From Yeosuana marina (GTDB lineage Bacteria; Bacteroidota; Bacteroidia; Flavobacteriales; Flavobacteriaceae): 64,000 nucleotides of DNA. Position 1 is the first letter of the stretch. The number at the start of each line of letters is the position of its first letter. Of this stretch, positions 55,317 through 64,000 are shown piece by piece. The stretch lies in assembly GCF_011762485.1 (NCBI RefSeq), contig NZ_JAAKGI010000005.1, forward strand, positions 186,001 to 250,000, given 5' to 3'. The position numbers and the translations under genes were made by a program. The notes below the pieces were generated by a model. That model was not told where the DNA came from. It did not search any database and was given only the letters and a program-made list of their open reading frames with translations.

Positions 55317-57325
55317 TTTATTATTTTAAACGTTTTGTTGCGTTGACCAGATTCAATTTTTACAACATACATTCCTTGTTGATACATAAACGGAATTGTA
55401 ATTTTTTGTTGTTTTATATCGTTTTTATTTACTTCTGTTATTTTTTGTCCTACCGTATTAAATATTGATACATCGCTCAATTCTAAATTGCTATTATTAT
55501 TGATAACTATTTTGTTATTTAAATAATGTACTCTTAAATTGTTGTCGGCAAAAACATCTTCAGTATCCAAAGTTGATTTTGAGGTGATATCGCTAAATAC
55601 AATACTAAATCTATCTAAATACTCTCCTGGAGGTAAGTTTGGACTAAAATTAGATTCCGTTAAGTTATAACTAATATTTAAAACGTTATCTTTTATATAA
55701 ATAACATCCTCAAAATTTTCTACAGCGTCAATCATGATCGTGTGAGTCCCTTCTTGTGATATTTTTATTCCAATAGGAAATTCATAAGATGAGTTATAGG
55801 CTCCAACACCTTGAATAACATACTTTCTTGTTAAATCATGCTCTATAATATAAAATAGTTCATCTTCTCTAGGGTCAAACATTACAGCATCATATCCCAA
55901 ATTAAAATCTAAACTTGCTGGACAATTGGGCAAAAATCCCAAAACAATCTGCCTATGAAACATCTCTGGGTCTTCATATCCAATTCTAATAAATCGCTTG
56001 GGTTCTTCTTCTAACGCCGTCTTACTTTTAGTACCAGATGTTTTATAAAAAATTGAATTACCAGTATCTTCTTTTTCAAAAATACGTTGTGAGTTATTAA
56101 AAGTAATGGTTCCTCCATTAAGAGCTTCAACAAAAAAACCTTGTCCAACAGGTATATACTGTGTAGGCGCCAATACTGAATCAGCATTACCAAGCCCTGC
56201 TATTGAACTAATAACGACTGACGGAGCTACACCCGCTGTTTTGTTCCAAATGGCATATCCTCCAAGATAATTTGCTAAATAATGAGAGTTTGAACCACCG
56301 TCTACCCAAAATTCAATTTGATCAATAATAGTTGGATTATCATCAATAAATTTTCCTGCATCTAAGGCGGAAGGATATGGATTTCCTAATAAAACACTTT
56401 CTCCAGAATTTATTGAAAACGTATACTCTCCATCATTAGGCACACCTTTAAACACATAGTTTTGATTAGGGTTTGTAGTTGCTGTGCCTTTCATAGTAAA
56501 ACCAATACCAGGATTTATTGATGAAGTTTCATCTATTTTATCCCAACCTGAATATCCAGAAGTATTTGGAGAATAGGTATACAACCAACGATCGCTAATT
56601 TCTAAAGGAGTAATTACCATACCATCAACATCAACACCAGCAGGAATACCGTTATATGGAGATCCCGTATTAAAACCTACCTGTTCTGGCTCAAATGAAT
56701 TTATATCTGCATCTGTACCATCAAACAAACCTCCTGACAAAGTAAAGGCTTCTAAATTGTTTGTTACTGGAGATGACCAATAATTATAACCATAGGTATT
56801 CGACATACCTTGCTGGTCTCTTAATAGACTACCACCACTTGACGTATTGAGATTAGTACCTGTTGTATGCGTTTGAATTAATTGAGCTTCTCCAACTAAG
56901 CGTAAATCGCCACTTACTAAATTAACTCCGTTTTCTACAATAAGTCCAAAGCCATCGGCTACAGAAACTCCTTTTTTAGAAGAACTTGTTACATTAACTT
57001 CTAAATTAAAAAAATTAGCACTTCCTGCTGTTCCGGAAATGGTTAGAGTGTCATTTACTGCACTGGTAAAAAATGTGGTACCAGAAGTTGGTATTGATGT
57101 GGTTCCATCATTTATAAAATTACTGTTTAAATACAAATCACCCTCATTGTCATGAATTCCAGCATTTAAATATTCATTACCAAAATAAACGACGGTAGAT
57201 TGTTCTATTTTTAAAGTTCCATTATTTACAATTTGAAATGGTAAATTACCAAATGGTATTTGAGACATAGAAATGGTTGGAACGATAAGACTTAAGCACC
57301 AAAGTATAAAATATTTTTGTTTCAT
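55313..57325 (-). CDS. Secreted protein with type 9 secretion sorting domain
   Basis: The 670-residue product has a signal peptide (MKQKYFILWCLSLIVPTISM) and a C-terminal type A sorting domain in the last 75 residues (FNTVGQKI..., GMYVVKIESGQRNKTFKI), which directs export by the type 9 system and is then removed. The N-terminal GTLKIEQSTVVYFGNEY and NEGDLYLNSNFIND suggest a beta-helix-like start; the middle has no catalytic motif I recognise. Candidate role: cell-surface or secreted structural protein or adhesin. Confidence 0.88.
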   Translation of the reverse strand: MKQKYFILWCLSLIVPTISMSQIPFGNLPFQIVNNGTLKIEQSTVVYFGNEYLNAGIHDNEGDLYLNSNFINDGTTSIPTSGTTFFTSAVNDTLTISGTAGSANFFNLEVNVTSSSKKGVSVADGFGLIVENGVNLVSGDLRLVGEAQLIQTHTTGTNLNTSSGGSLLRDQQGMSNTYGYNYWSSPVTNNLEAFTLSGGLFDGTDADINSFEPEQVGFNTGSPYNGIPAGVDVDGMVITPLEISDRWLYTYSPNTSGYSGWDKIDETSSINPGIGFTMKGTATTNPNQNYVFKGVPNDGEYTFSINSGESVLLGNPYPSALDAGKFIDDNPTIIDQIEFWVDGGSNSHYLANYLGGYAIWNKTAGVAPSVVISSIAGLGNADSVLAPTQYIPVGQGFFVEALNGGTITFNNSQRIFEKEDTGNSIFYKTSGTKSKTALEEEPKRFIRIGYEDPEMFHRQIVLGFLPNCPASLDFNLGYDAVMFDPREDELFYIIEHDLTRKYVIQGVGAYNSSYEFPIGIKISQEGTHTIMIDAVENFEDVIYIKDNVLNISYNLTESNFSPNLPPGEYLDRFSIVFSDITSKSTLDTEDVFADNNLRVHYLNNKIVINNNSNLELSDVSIFNTVGQKITEVNKNDIKQQKITIPFMYQQGMYVVKIESGQRNKTFKIIN

Positions 57326-57473
57326 GACTTAGAAGGTTTAGGGGCGTTAACCTATTAAAGATATGATACACAAATGTTTAAAAATATGACAAATGTTAGT
57401 TTAGACAATAAAAATAGGTTTTCAACCTAAATTTATGCACTTAATCGACTAAATATATTAAGTATAAATGAAA

Positions 57474-59447
57474 TTAATCTAGAAATTTATAAATCAAAGT
57501 CAGGAGATCTTCCATTACAATTGGCTTTGTAATATAGTCGTCACAGCCTGCTTGTAGGGCTTTTTCTTTATCTCCAAAAATAGCATAAGCAGACTGTGCG
57601 ATAATGGGTAGTTTTGGATTAACCGACTTGATTTGTTTTGAAGCTTCATACCCGTTCATAACAGGCATATTTATATCCATTAAAACTAAATCAATATCAG
57701 AATTATTATTACAATATTCAACCGCAATCTTACCGTTTTCAGCTCTTTTGTAATTGATGTTTTTTAGTTCTAAAACAGATTTTATAAACTCATAACTAGA
57801 ATCGTCATCTTCAACAATTAAAATCGTTTTTAATTGTGTGTTTTTATTATCATTCTCAAGTTTGCTGTTTAGTTCAATCAAACTATTTTCTTGTTCGAAT
57901 GGAATCGTAAAAAAGAATGAACTTCCATTTCCTTCTAAAGATTCAACCCAAATACTACCTCCTAAAAGAATTATTAATTTTTTTGCTGTTGAAAGACCTA
58001 CACCCATACCTTCATGTTTTCTTCCAAAGGATCCATCTGCTTGTCTAAAAACTTCAAAAATAAGTTCCTGATGATCCTTATGAATACCTATACCTGTGTC
58101 TTCAATAAAAAACTTAACCATGGTTTTATCATCAACTTGGTAGATATTATAACCATAGTTTATATAGCCTTCTTCTGTGAATTTTAAAGCATTTTTTAAC
58201 AAGTTCTTTAAAATCCTTTTAAGCTTTATGGCATCGGTGCTGATACTTATATTTTTATATTCTTTAGGAACTATTAAATTAAGTTCTAAATGATTCTTAT
58301 CAAGTTTGTCTTGCTCAGTTTTCATTAATCTATCAACTTCTAGTAAAACTGATTGTAAATTAACTTGACGCTTAACAACCTCTATTTGTCCAGACTCTAT
58401 TAACGAAATATCAAAAAGATCCTCAACAATATCAAGTAAATGCTCACCACTGGAATTGATAATTTTATTAAACTCAAGAACATCCTCTTTTGGAGTGCTT
58501 TCATCAATTAAACTAGACAAACCAATAATAGAGTTTAAAGGGGTTCTTAACTCGTGAGACATGGTTGCCAAAAACTCAGATTTTAAACAATCTGATTCTT
58601 TTGATTTTGCTAAAGCTTCTTTTAAATGATCTAAAACCTTAAGTCGTTCCGTAATATCTCTGTGCACTCCTAAAAACCATATAATTTCGCCTTCTTCATT
58701 GATAATAGGATCTGCTGAGCCTTCAATATTAATTATGGTTCCATCTTTTTTTATGTTAGTATACTGGGAGCTTGCAATGTTTTCTTTATTTAATAGTTTT
58801 TTCCAAAAAAGGTTAAAATCTCTTTTATTTTTAGGACTCTTAATAATTCTGGGGGTTTTTAACCCAATAACCTCATGAGGTTCGTACCCATACATCTTTG
58901 TAAATTGCGGGTTTATATACGTAAAGACGCCATCAGTATCTGTCATAAACACCACCTCCTTTGTAGTATTTAAAGCATGACTTAATTTTTGTAAACTAAA
59001 ATCTGTTTGTTTACGTTCTGTAATATCTCTAAAAATACCTGTTATAAAAAACTGATTATTTGACTCCCAACTAGATGCAGACATTTCAACTAAAAATTCT
59101 GTACCATCTTTTCTTATGGCCGAAAGTTCTGTAATTTGACCAATTTTATTTCTAAGCCAAATCTTCACTAATCGTTTAATATCTATTTCAACTTTGGTAT
59201 TTATGTACTTATTAGGGAAAATTTGCAGTATAGATTTATTGACTATTTCATTGGAATGATAGCCAAATATTCTTTGAGCAGCTTCATTCCAAGATCTAAT
59301 AGAACCATCTTCCTCAATTGTTATTATAGCATCTACTGCTGTTTTAACGATGGATTCATTTAACCTTTCAGATTTTACAACTTTTTCTTTGAGGAATTCT
59401 ACCTCTGCCAAAAGCTGTTCCATTGTTTTGTTTTCATTTTCCATCAT
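57474..59447 (-). CDS. Soluble PAS-PAS hybrid histidine kinase with receiver
   Basis: A 657-residue signalling protein without membrane helices. PAS1 (about 28-142) and PAS2 (about 155-275) precede a HisKA domain with phospho-acceptor in MSHELRTPLN (His near 296), an HATPase (N box, GTGIGIHKD and GMGVGLSTAKK; about 395-515) and a C-terminal receiver with phospho-acceptor Asp in LVLMDINMP (near 586). It follows a membrane-bound paralogue after 9 bases; no output domain protein is adjacent. Confidence 0.93.
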   Translation of the reverse strand: MMENENKTMEQLLAEVEFLKEKVVKSERLNESIVKTAVDAIITIEEDGSIRSWNEAAQRIFGYHSNEIVNKSILQIFPNKYINTKVEIDIKRLVKIWLRNKIGQITELSAIRKDGTEFLVEMSASSWESNNQFFITGIFRDITERKQTDFSLQKLSHALNTTKEVVFMTDTDGVFTYINPQFTKMYGYEPHEVIGLKTPRIIKSPKNKRDFNLFWKKLLNKENIASSQYTNIKKDGTIINIEGSADPIINEEGEIIWFLGVHRDITERLKVLDHLKEALAKSKESDCLKSEFLATMSHELRTPLNSIIGLSSLIDESTPKEDVLEFNKIINSSGEHLLDIVEDLFDISLIESGQIEVVKRQVNLQSVLLEVDRLMKTEQDKLDKNHLELNLIVPKEYKNISISTDAIKLKRILKNLLKNALKFTEEGYINYGYNIYQVDDKTMVKFFIEDTGIGIHKDHQELIFEVFRQADGSFGRKHEGMGVGLSTAKKLIILLGGSIWVESLEGNGSSFFFTIPFEQENSLIELNSKLENDNKNTQLKTILIVEDDDSSYEFIKSVLELKNINYKRAENGKIAVEYCNNNSDIDLVLMDINMPVMNGYEASKQIKSVNPKLPIIAQSAYAIFGDKEKALQAGCDDYITKPIVMEDLLTLIYKFLD

Positions 59448-59456
59448 GAACCTAAC

Positions 59457-61805
59457 TTAAAAATCTAAATGCAGATATTTTTTTATGACGTTGTATAACA
59501 GCCCTTTTGAAACGGGTTTTGAAATATATTCATTACATCCTGCTTTCATAGCTAAAGCTTCATCTTCGGCCATAGCATAGGCTGTAATGGCAATAATAGG
59601 AACGGTTGTACTTGTTTTTCGTATTTCTAAAGTTGCTTCATAACCATTAAGAATAGGCATTTTAATATCCATTAATATTAAATTAATGTCCTTGTTCTCT
59701 TTAAATAAATCCACTGCTTCTTGTCCGTTTTCTGCTCTAATAATTTTAATATTGAAAACTTTTAAAACCTCTCTGATATAAATGAAATTGGTTAATTCGT
59801 CTTCCGCAACTAAAATTGTTTTCTCTTCGATATTATTTTTTATCATGTCTTCCTTAACTATAGACACATAGGTTTCTTTTTGATTATCAGAAACAAATGG
59901 TACTGTAAAAATAAATGTACTTCCTTCTGATAAAGTATTCTCTAACCATATATTACCTCCTAATAACTCCACTAAACCTTTTGCTATAGAAAGCCCTAAA
60001 CCAGTGCCAGTTCCTGCTTTTGTATATTCATTATCAACTTGACTGAATCTATTAAAAATTATTTTTTTATCCTTTTCACTAATGCCTATACCCGTATCTT
60101 TTACATAAAATTTAATTTTATCCTTATCTATACCATATCCAAATGTTACAGACCCTTGTTTAGTAAACTTTAAAGCATTTTCAATTAAGTTTGATAAAAT
60201 CTGTACCAGCCTATTTCTGTCTGTTTTAACAAAACAATCATTATCATCTAATGATTTATGAATTTCTATAGATACATCTTTTGTTTTATTTTGAATTGAA
60301 AATTGAAAATATAAGCTATCTATGATCTCATTTAAATTACAAGTGTCTAAATTTATTGACAATTGTTTTGCTTCTATTTTAGAGATATCTACAACATCAG
60401 ATATTATTGCTAATAGGCGCTTTCCTGCTTCTTGAATTAATTCAATAAATTTTTTCTTTTTACTTTCATCTACAACATCATCATCTAATAAACTAGTAAA
60501 CCCTAAAATAGCATTCATAGGCGTTCTAATTTCATGAGACATATTGGCTAGAAAAGCTGTTTTTAATTTTTCACTGTGCTCGGCTTTTTCTTTTGCTTTT
60601 TTGAGTTGAACCCTTTGGTTTTTGAGTTCGGTAATATCTGTTAAAACCCCAACTAAAAACCGCTTATCACTTTCATCAACATATCTTATTATTTTTGTTA
60701 ATACCGTTCTTGAGTCTCCTTGACTTGTAGTTAAACTATCTTGCTTAATATGTTCTTCTCCATTTTCAAGTACTTTTTCATCAATGTTATTAATACGATT
60801 GAATTCATCTTTAGATAAACCCTCCGTAAACGTTTTTCCTAAAACCTCTTCTTGAGACACTCCAAAAATGTTGCAAAAAGCGTTGTTTACAATGATTAGC
60901 CTACTTTTTTCATCTTTAACAAAAACAGGATCAGCTAAATTATTTATAATATTATGGAGAAAGTCTTTACTTTTATGAAGTTCATGAGTACGTTCTTTAA
61001 CTTTTTCGGAGAGTTGTGAGTTAAAGGTGTTTAGTTTAAAATACGCTGTTTTTAATTCTTCAATAGAACTTGCTAATAACCTTTCTTCATTTTCATTTAA
61101 CAAAACGCTCTGAACGGTCTCTTCTTTTTTATACAACAGTTTTAACTCTTTTATAAAATGCCATATTGGTTTAGATATACTTTTAGAAACCGTAATAGCA
61201 ATACTAATACTCGCTAAGATAAAAATAGCCATAACCACACAAAACAAAACTATATTCTGTTTTGTTTCTTCTATGCTATTTTGATAAATTTCATCTGCTT
61301 TATTTTGTGCAAAATCTGTTAACACCCTAGCCTTTTCATAAATATCATCTACTTTAATTTTCCCTCGCTTTTGATACAAACTATAAGCTCCAACAATGTC
61401 TTCCTTTTTCTTTAATTTTATAATATCATCAACTAGTACTGAGTAATTTTTATAAGCGTTGTGAAGACTATCAATACTGCTTGTTTCACCTAAAAACTTA
61501 TTACTAATAATTTTAAACGAATTGTTAATTAATTTATCAGAGGTATTTATCGTTTTAAGATGCACTGCTGCCTCCAAACTATCTTCAGCCATTATAAAAT
61601 GGTCTAGTTTATGGCTAATTAATTCTGTATTTGCTTCAATATCTCTAACAGCATTACTAACCACCAACGGTTGATTATACATTCTCTGCAAGTGCTTGTC
61701 AATAGTATTTAATTCATATAATGCAAAAAGGCCTAATACTAACATAAACGCTAGTATCGAGGAGAAAGCTATGATAAGTCGTGTACGAAATCTAAGTTTT
61801 TTCAT
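59457..61805 (-). CDS. Membrane hybrid histidine kinase with periplasmic four-helix sensor
   Basis: The 782-residue kinase has helices at about 9-28 and 186-207 that flank a helical periplasmic domain of about 155 residues resembling 4HB_MCP/CHASE3. It continues with a linker, PAS (about 285-400), HisKA (ANMSHEIRTPMNA, His near 422), HATPase (about 525-640; GTGLGLSIAKG) and a receiver (LILMDIKMP, Asp near 714). It is the first gene of a two-kinase unit with the soluble paralogue behind it. Confidence 0.93.
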   Translation of the reverse strand: MKKLRFRTRLIIAFSSILAFMLVLGLFALYELNTIDKHLQRMYNQPLVVSNAVRDIEANTELISHKLDHFIMAEDSLEAAVHLKTINTSDKLINNSFKIISNKFLGETSSIDSLHNAYKNYSVLVDDIIKLKKKEDIVGAYSLYQKRGKIKVDDIYEKARVLTDFAQNKADEIYQNSIEETKQNIVLFCVVMAIFILASISIAITVSKSISKPIWHFIKELKLLYKKEETVQSVLLNENEERLLASSIEELKTAYFKLNTFNSQLSEKVKERTHELHKSKDFLHNIINNLADPVFVKDEKSRLIIVNNAFCNIFGVSQEEVLGKTFTEGLSKDEFNRINNIDEKVLENGEEHIKQDSLTTSQGDSRTVLTKIIRYVDESDKRFLVGVLTDITELKNQRVQLKKAKEKAEHSEKLKTAFLANMSHEIRTPMNAILGFTSLLDDDVVDESKKKKFIELIQEAGKRLLAIISDVVDISKIEAKQLSINLDTCNLNEIIDSLYFQFSIQNKTKDVSIEIHKSLDDNDCFVKTDRNRLVQILSNLIENALKFTKQGSVTFGYGIDKDKIKFYVKDTGIGISEKDKKIIFNRFSQVDNEYTKAGTGTGLGLSIAKGLVELLGGNIWLENTLSEGSTFIFTVPFVSDNQKETYVSIVKEDMIKNNIEEKTILVAEDELTNFIYIREVLKVFNIKIIRAENGQEAVDLFKENKDINLILMDIKMPILNGYEATLEIRKTSTTVPIIAITAYAMAEDEALAMKAGCNEYISKPVSKGLLYNVIKKYLHLDF

Positions 61806-62207
61806 TCAAAAATTAGTTTAATCCTAGTCAATATAGAAAAACGTTGTAAAATTCTTCAATAAAAACATTAAAATCTATGACTATTATCATCAAAAAAATG
61901 CACTTCGTTTAACGGTAACATTAACAACTGTAGTTTATAACTAAAAATTAGGTAATAAAAGGTAATACGAAATCTCGTGGTTTGAGGAAATTATAGGTAT
62001 AAAAAAAGAGAACAACCCGTTTAAGAATTATCCTCTTGTTTTTGTTATCAACCAACCAATAAATAACAAGACAAATTAACAAATACTTTATTGTATAAAA
62101 CATGACAAAAATCATGTTTTCAATATTTTTTTATTACGCTTAAATTATTGTGAAATTATCGGATGAGGTGTTTGAAAGATTAGTGAACAGAAAGTTCCTT
62201 TTTACAA
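61806..62207. other. 402-bp gap between the PHP-ACT gene and the kinase unit
   Basis: AT-rich, no coding frame. It contains one inverted repeat (62097-62120). The kinase operon's promoter must lie in the left part on the minus strand, but I see no clear consensus. Confidence 0.55.
62097..62120. terminator. Inverted repeat, possible terminator of the PHP-ACT gene
   Basis: AAAACATGA and TCATGTTTT pair perfectly around CAAAAA, with a T run at the end when read from the minus strand. It may instead be an operator. Confidence 0.45.
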
Positions 62208-63896
62208 TTACATACTATGAAATTCGATTAAATTGGCTTCATAATATTGATCTCCCAGTTTAGACAATAAATTTTTAATAACACTACTGTCTCCATCTAC
62301 GGCAATAGCAGAATATCCAATATTATTTAGTTTCCCTAATCTTAAATCAATAATATTAATATGTTTGGAAGCTAATGCAGATAGCAATATTAAAAGAACG
62401 CCAGGCGCGTTGTGGTGTTTAGTTAAAATCACCTTATCATTTAAAGCTAAATTTAACTTCACCCCATCCATTTCTAATAAATACACACCTTCGTGGTAAT
62501 AATTTGGCAATTGGGCATTTTCTTTATAAATCAACTTACTAAAAACACCAGAATCTGTCCCCTTCATAAAGTCAATCGCACTTTTAACGTTTCCATTATC
62601 ATTTTCAATGGATAAAAATGCAATAGCAGTCCCATCATTATTAGACTTTAATCGTGCGGTTTCAACATTAATCCCTTCTGAAGCCAACGTGTTAAACAAT
62701 GATGAAATAACTCCTGGCTCATCCAAATGCTCAGAAAACAAACCATTCACTTTTTGGTTCGTCATTTTAGGAATCTCATTGGTAATCGTAATTGATTTTC
62801 CCCATTTTCTAATTCTAATGGCATTATACTCTCCCATACCTGTAGAATTTTTATAAATATCTACAAATTCTAAAAACGAACCTCCAAAAGAAAAATCAGG
62901 AATAATGCGTCTTTGATCATCATTTAATCGTTGGTTTAATAATTCAATACCTTTATTTAAAACGGTATACTTTACTTTTAAATCATGATCATCAAAAATG
63001 GTACGATTTTCGGGGATTAATTTTGAATAACTCACATAACTCTCATAACCAGCTTCTTGAATATATTCTAAACTTTCCTTAAAGTTTAAACCGTAATAAC
63101 GGACATGATGCGTATCAGTCCCTACACACACCGGAATTTGAAGTTCATTAGCGCGCCTTAAAATACTCTGAATTGGGTACACACCAACTCCTTTAAATTT
63201 CCCTGCCATATTAACGTCTAATGACAAATTTCTGTCGGCAATAAGCTCTAAAAGTGTTCTGAATTTATTGGCTAACGGATGTGAACTGGTTTCAAAGTTG
63301 AGCAATGATTCAGGCATATCAACATTTAATTTTGGCAAATCAATATGTCCAATAATTTGAATCATATCACCAAAACATTCAATCATCTGAATCATTTCAT
63401 TAAAATAACCATCCCAGTAAGCTTCTAAACTTCCTCTTATTTTTAATAATTCAAGAGCTTCTTCTTTAGAGCCGTCGTATGGCAAGCCTTCGGGAGCAAA
63501 ATGAACAGACCCTATAACATAATCGGCATCTTCAGCCTGAAATATTTTCGATCGGCTCCACTGTAATCCCAAATCGGGTCCCATCCATTCTAATTCAACA
63601 CCATATTTAATGTTTATTTGTCCTTCATATTTTTTACGAAGATTAGCAATGCGTTTAGGGTAATTTAAATACGATTTATTACCTCTTATAAACTTAACAT
63701 TCGTATCTCTTTCTGCGGTATAACGAAAACTTGTTAATCTTGGCGAATGAATTATAAACGTAATACTTGGGTGATTTGCCTCAATAGCTTTATCTACAAT
63801 ATCTTCTAATTTATCAATACCATGTTTTACATGATCCCTTTCTGTACCTGCATGAATACCATGTGTTTCCCAAATAAATTCGTTAAGTTTTCTCAT
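62208..63896 (-). CDS. PHP-domain phosphatase-like protein fused to tandem ACT domains
   Basis: A 562-residue protein. The N-terminal PHP domain of about 300 residues resembles HisK/HisJ histidinol phosphatases in IIHSPRLTSF (about 48-57), YGVELEW (about 97-103), IGSVHFAPEGLPYD, IIGHIDLPK and VGTDTHH (about 264-270). The first metal motif is THGIHAG (His12, His15), which is HxxH instead of the usual HxH. Two ACT-like domains (about 380-455 and 480-555) follow, which in other proteins bind amino acids. Substrate and activity are unproven. A TAAATTTG element (63937-63930, minus) precedes the gene. Confidence 0.78.
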   Translation of the reverse strand: MRKLNEFIWETHGIHAGTERDHVKHGIDKLEDIVDKAIEANHPSITFIIHSPRLTSFRYTAERDTNVKFIRGNKSYLNYPKRIANLRKKYEGQINIKYGVELEWMGPDLGLQWSRSKIFQAEDADYVIGSVHFAPEGLPYDGSKEEALELLKIRGSLEAYWDGYFNEMIQMIECFGDMIQIIGHIDLPKLNVDMPESLLNFETSSHPLANKFRTLLELIADRNLSLDVNMAGKFKGVGVYPIQSILRRANELQIPVCVGTDTHHVRYYGLNFKESLEYIQEAGYESYVSYSKLIPENRTIFDDHDLKVKYTVLNKGIELLNQRLNDDQRRIIPDFSFGGSFLEFVDIYKNSTGMGEYNAIRIRKWGKSITITNEIPKMTNQKVNGLFSEHLDEPGVISSLFNTLASEGINVETARLKSNNDGTAIAFLSIENDNGNVKSAIDFMKGTDSGVFSKLIYKENAQLPNYYHEGVYLLEMDGVKLNLALNDKVILTKHHNAPGVLLILLSALASKHINIIDLRLGKLNNIGYSAIAVDGDSSVIKNLLSKLGDQYYEANLIEFHSM

Positions 63897-63929
63897 TAAT
63901 GACTCTGCGTTAATTTGCTTTTAAAAATC

Positions 63930-63937
63930 CAAATTTA
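63930..63937 (-). promoter_or_regulatory. Minus-7 element of the PHP-ACT gene
   Basis: On the minus strand TAAATTTG lies 33 bases before the ATG at 63896. No clear TTG lies at the expected distance. Confidence 0.45.
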
Positions 63938-64000
63938 ACCATTGAAATAGAATAAATAGCTAAATACTGATTGTTTTCAATAATTTTTAAAAAGAAATAT

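Overview
The window is one AT-rich chromosomal stretch of a member of the Bacteroidota, most probably a marine Flavobacteriaceae; I cannot name the genus. The evidence is the set of lineage-typical families (DUF4920, DUF2795, DUF4197, DUF3078, DUF1684, a type 9 secretion C-terminal sorting domain, glutamine synthetase III beside II, a 1118-residue SecA), the many lipoproteins with short signals ending in Ser-Cys or Ala-Cys, and the recurrent TAnnTTTG minus-7 promoter element. I found no rRNA, tRNA, insertion sequence, prophage or CRISPR array; apart from the polysaccharide locus the gene content looks mainly like core genome.

Left edge to 8.2 kb: a minus-strand surface-polysaccharide export operon read right to left: Wza-like lipoprotein, Wzc-like tyrosine autokinase with a (Tyr-Gly)8 tail, a 0.4 kb gap with several kinds of repeat, Wzm permease, Wzt ATPase with a C-terminal extension, two methyltransferases and a glycosyltransferase cut by the window edge. 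8.3-16.7 kb, plus strand: an ABC-F ATPase, a methyltransferase, an orphan LolD-like ATPase, a PduO-type cobalamin adenosyltransferase, a block of intergenic repeats with one repeat nested in another, a DUF2795 protein and SecA. 17-27 kb: envelope and housekeeping genes (M23 peptidase, SDR, MnmD, IlvE, MazG-like, dipeptidyl peptidase III, CrcB). 28-31 kb: a possible attenuator with a Trp/Cys-rich leader peptide ahead of an MFS-YpdA-VOC operon that converges on an Lrp regulator.

32-50 kb: a Crp/Fnr regulator with a perfect 32-bp palindrome upstream, a fused B12-dependent acyl-CoA mutase (IcmF type), PurU, a PqqB-like lipoprotein, PyrF, release factor 1, a B12-dependent ribonucleotide reductase, PurM, and divergent GSIII/GSII. 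With the adenosyltransferase at 11.8 kb there are three adenosylcobalamin-linked genes and no cobalamin biosynthesis gene in view. 50-64 kb: a Na/Ca antiporter, a secreted protein, a BlaI-BlaR1 pair whose sensor shares two modules with that secreted protein, a type 9 secreted protein, two adjacent hybrid histidine kinases and a PHP-ACT fusion protein.

The best candidates for undescribed biology are the BlaI/BlaR1/secreted-paralogue unit (51.2-54.7 kb), the putative leader-peptide attenuator (28.08-28.25 kb), and the PHP-ACT fusion with an altered metal motif (62.2-63.9 kb). All functional statements rest on reading motifs by eye; no database search was possible.
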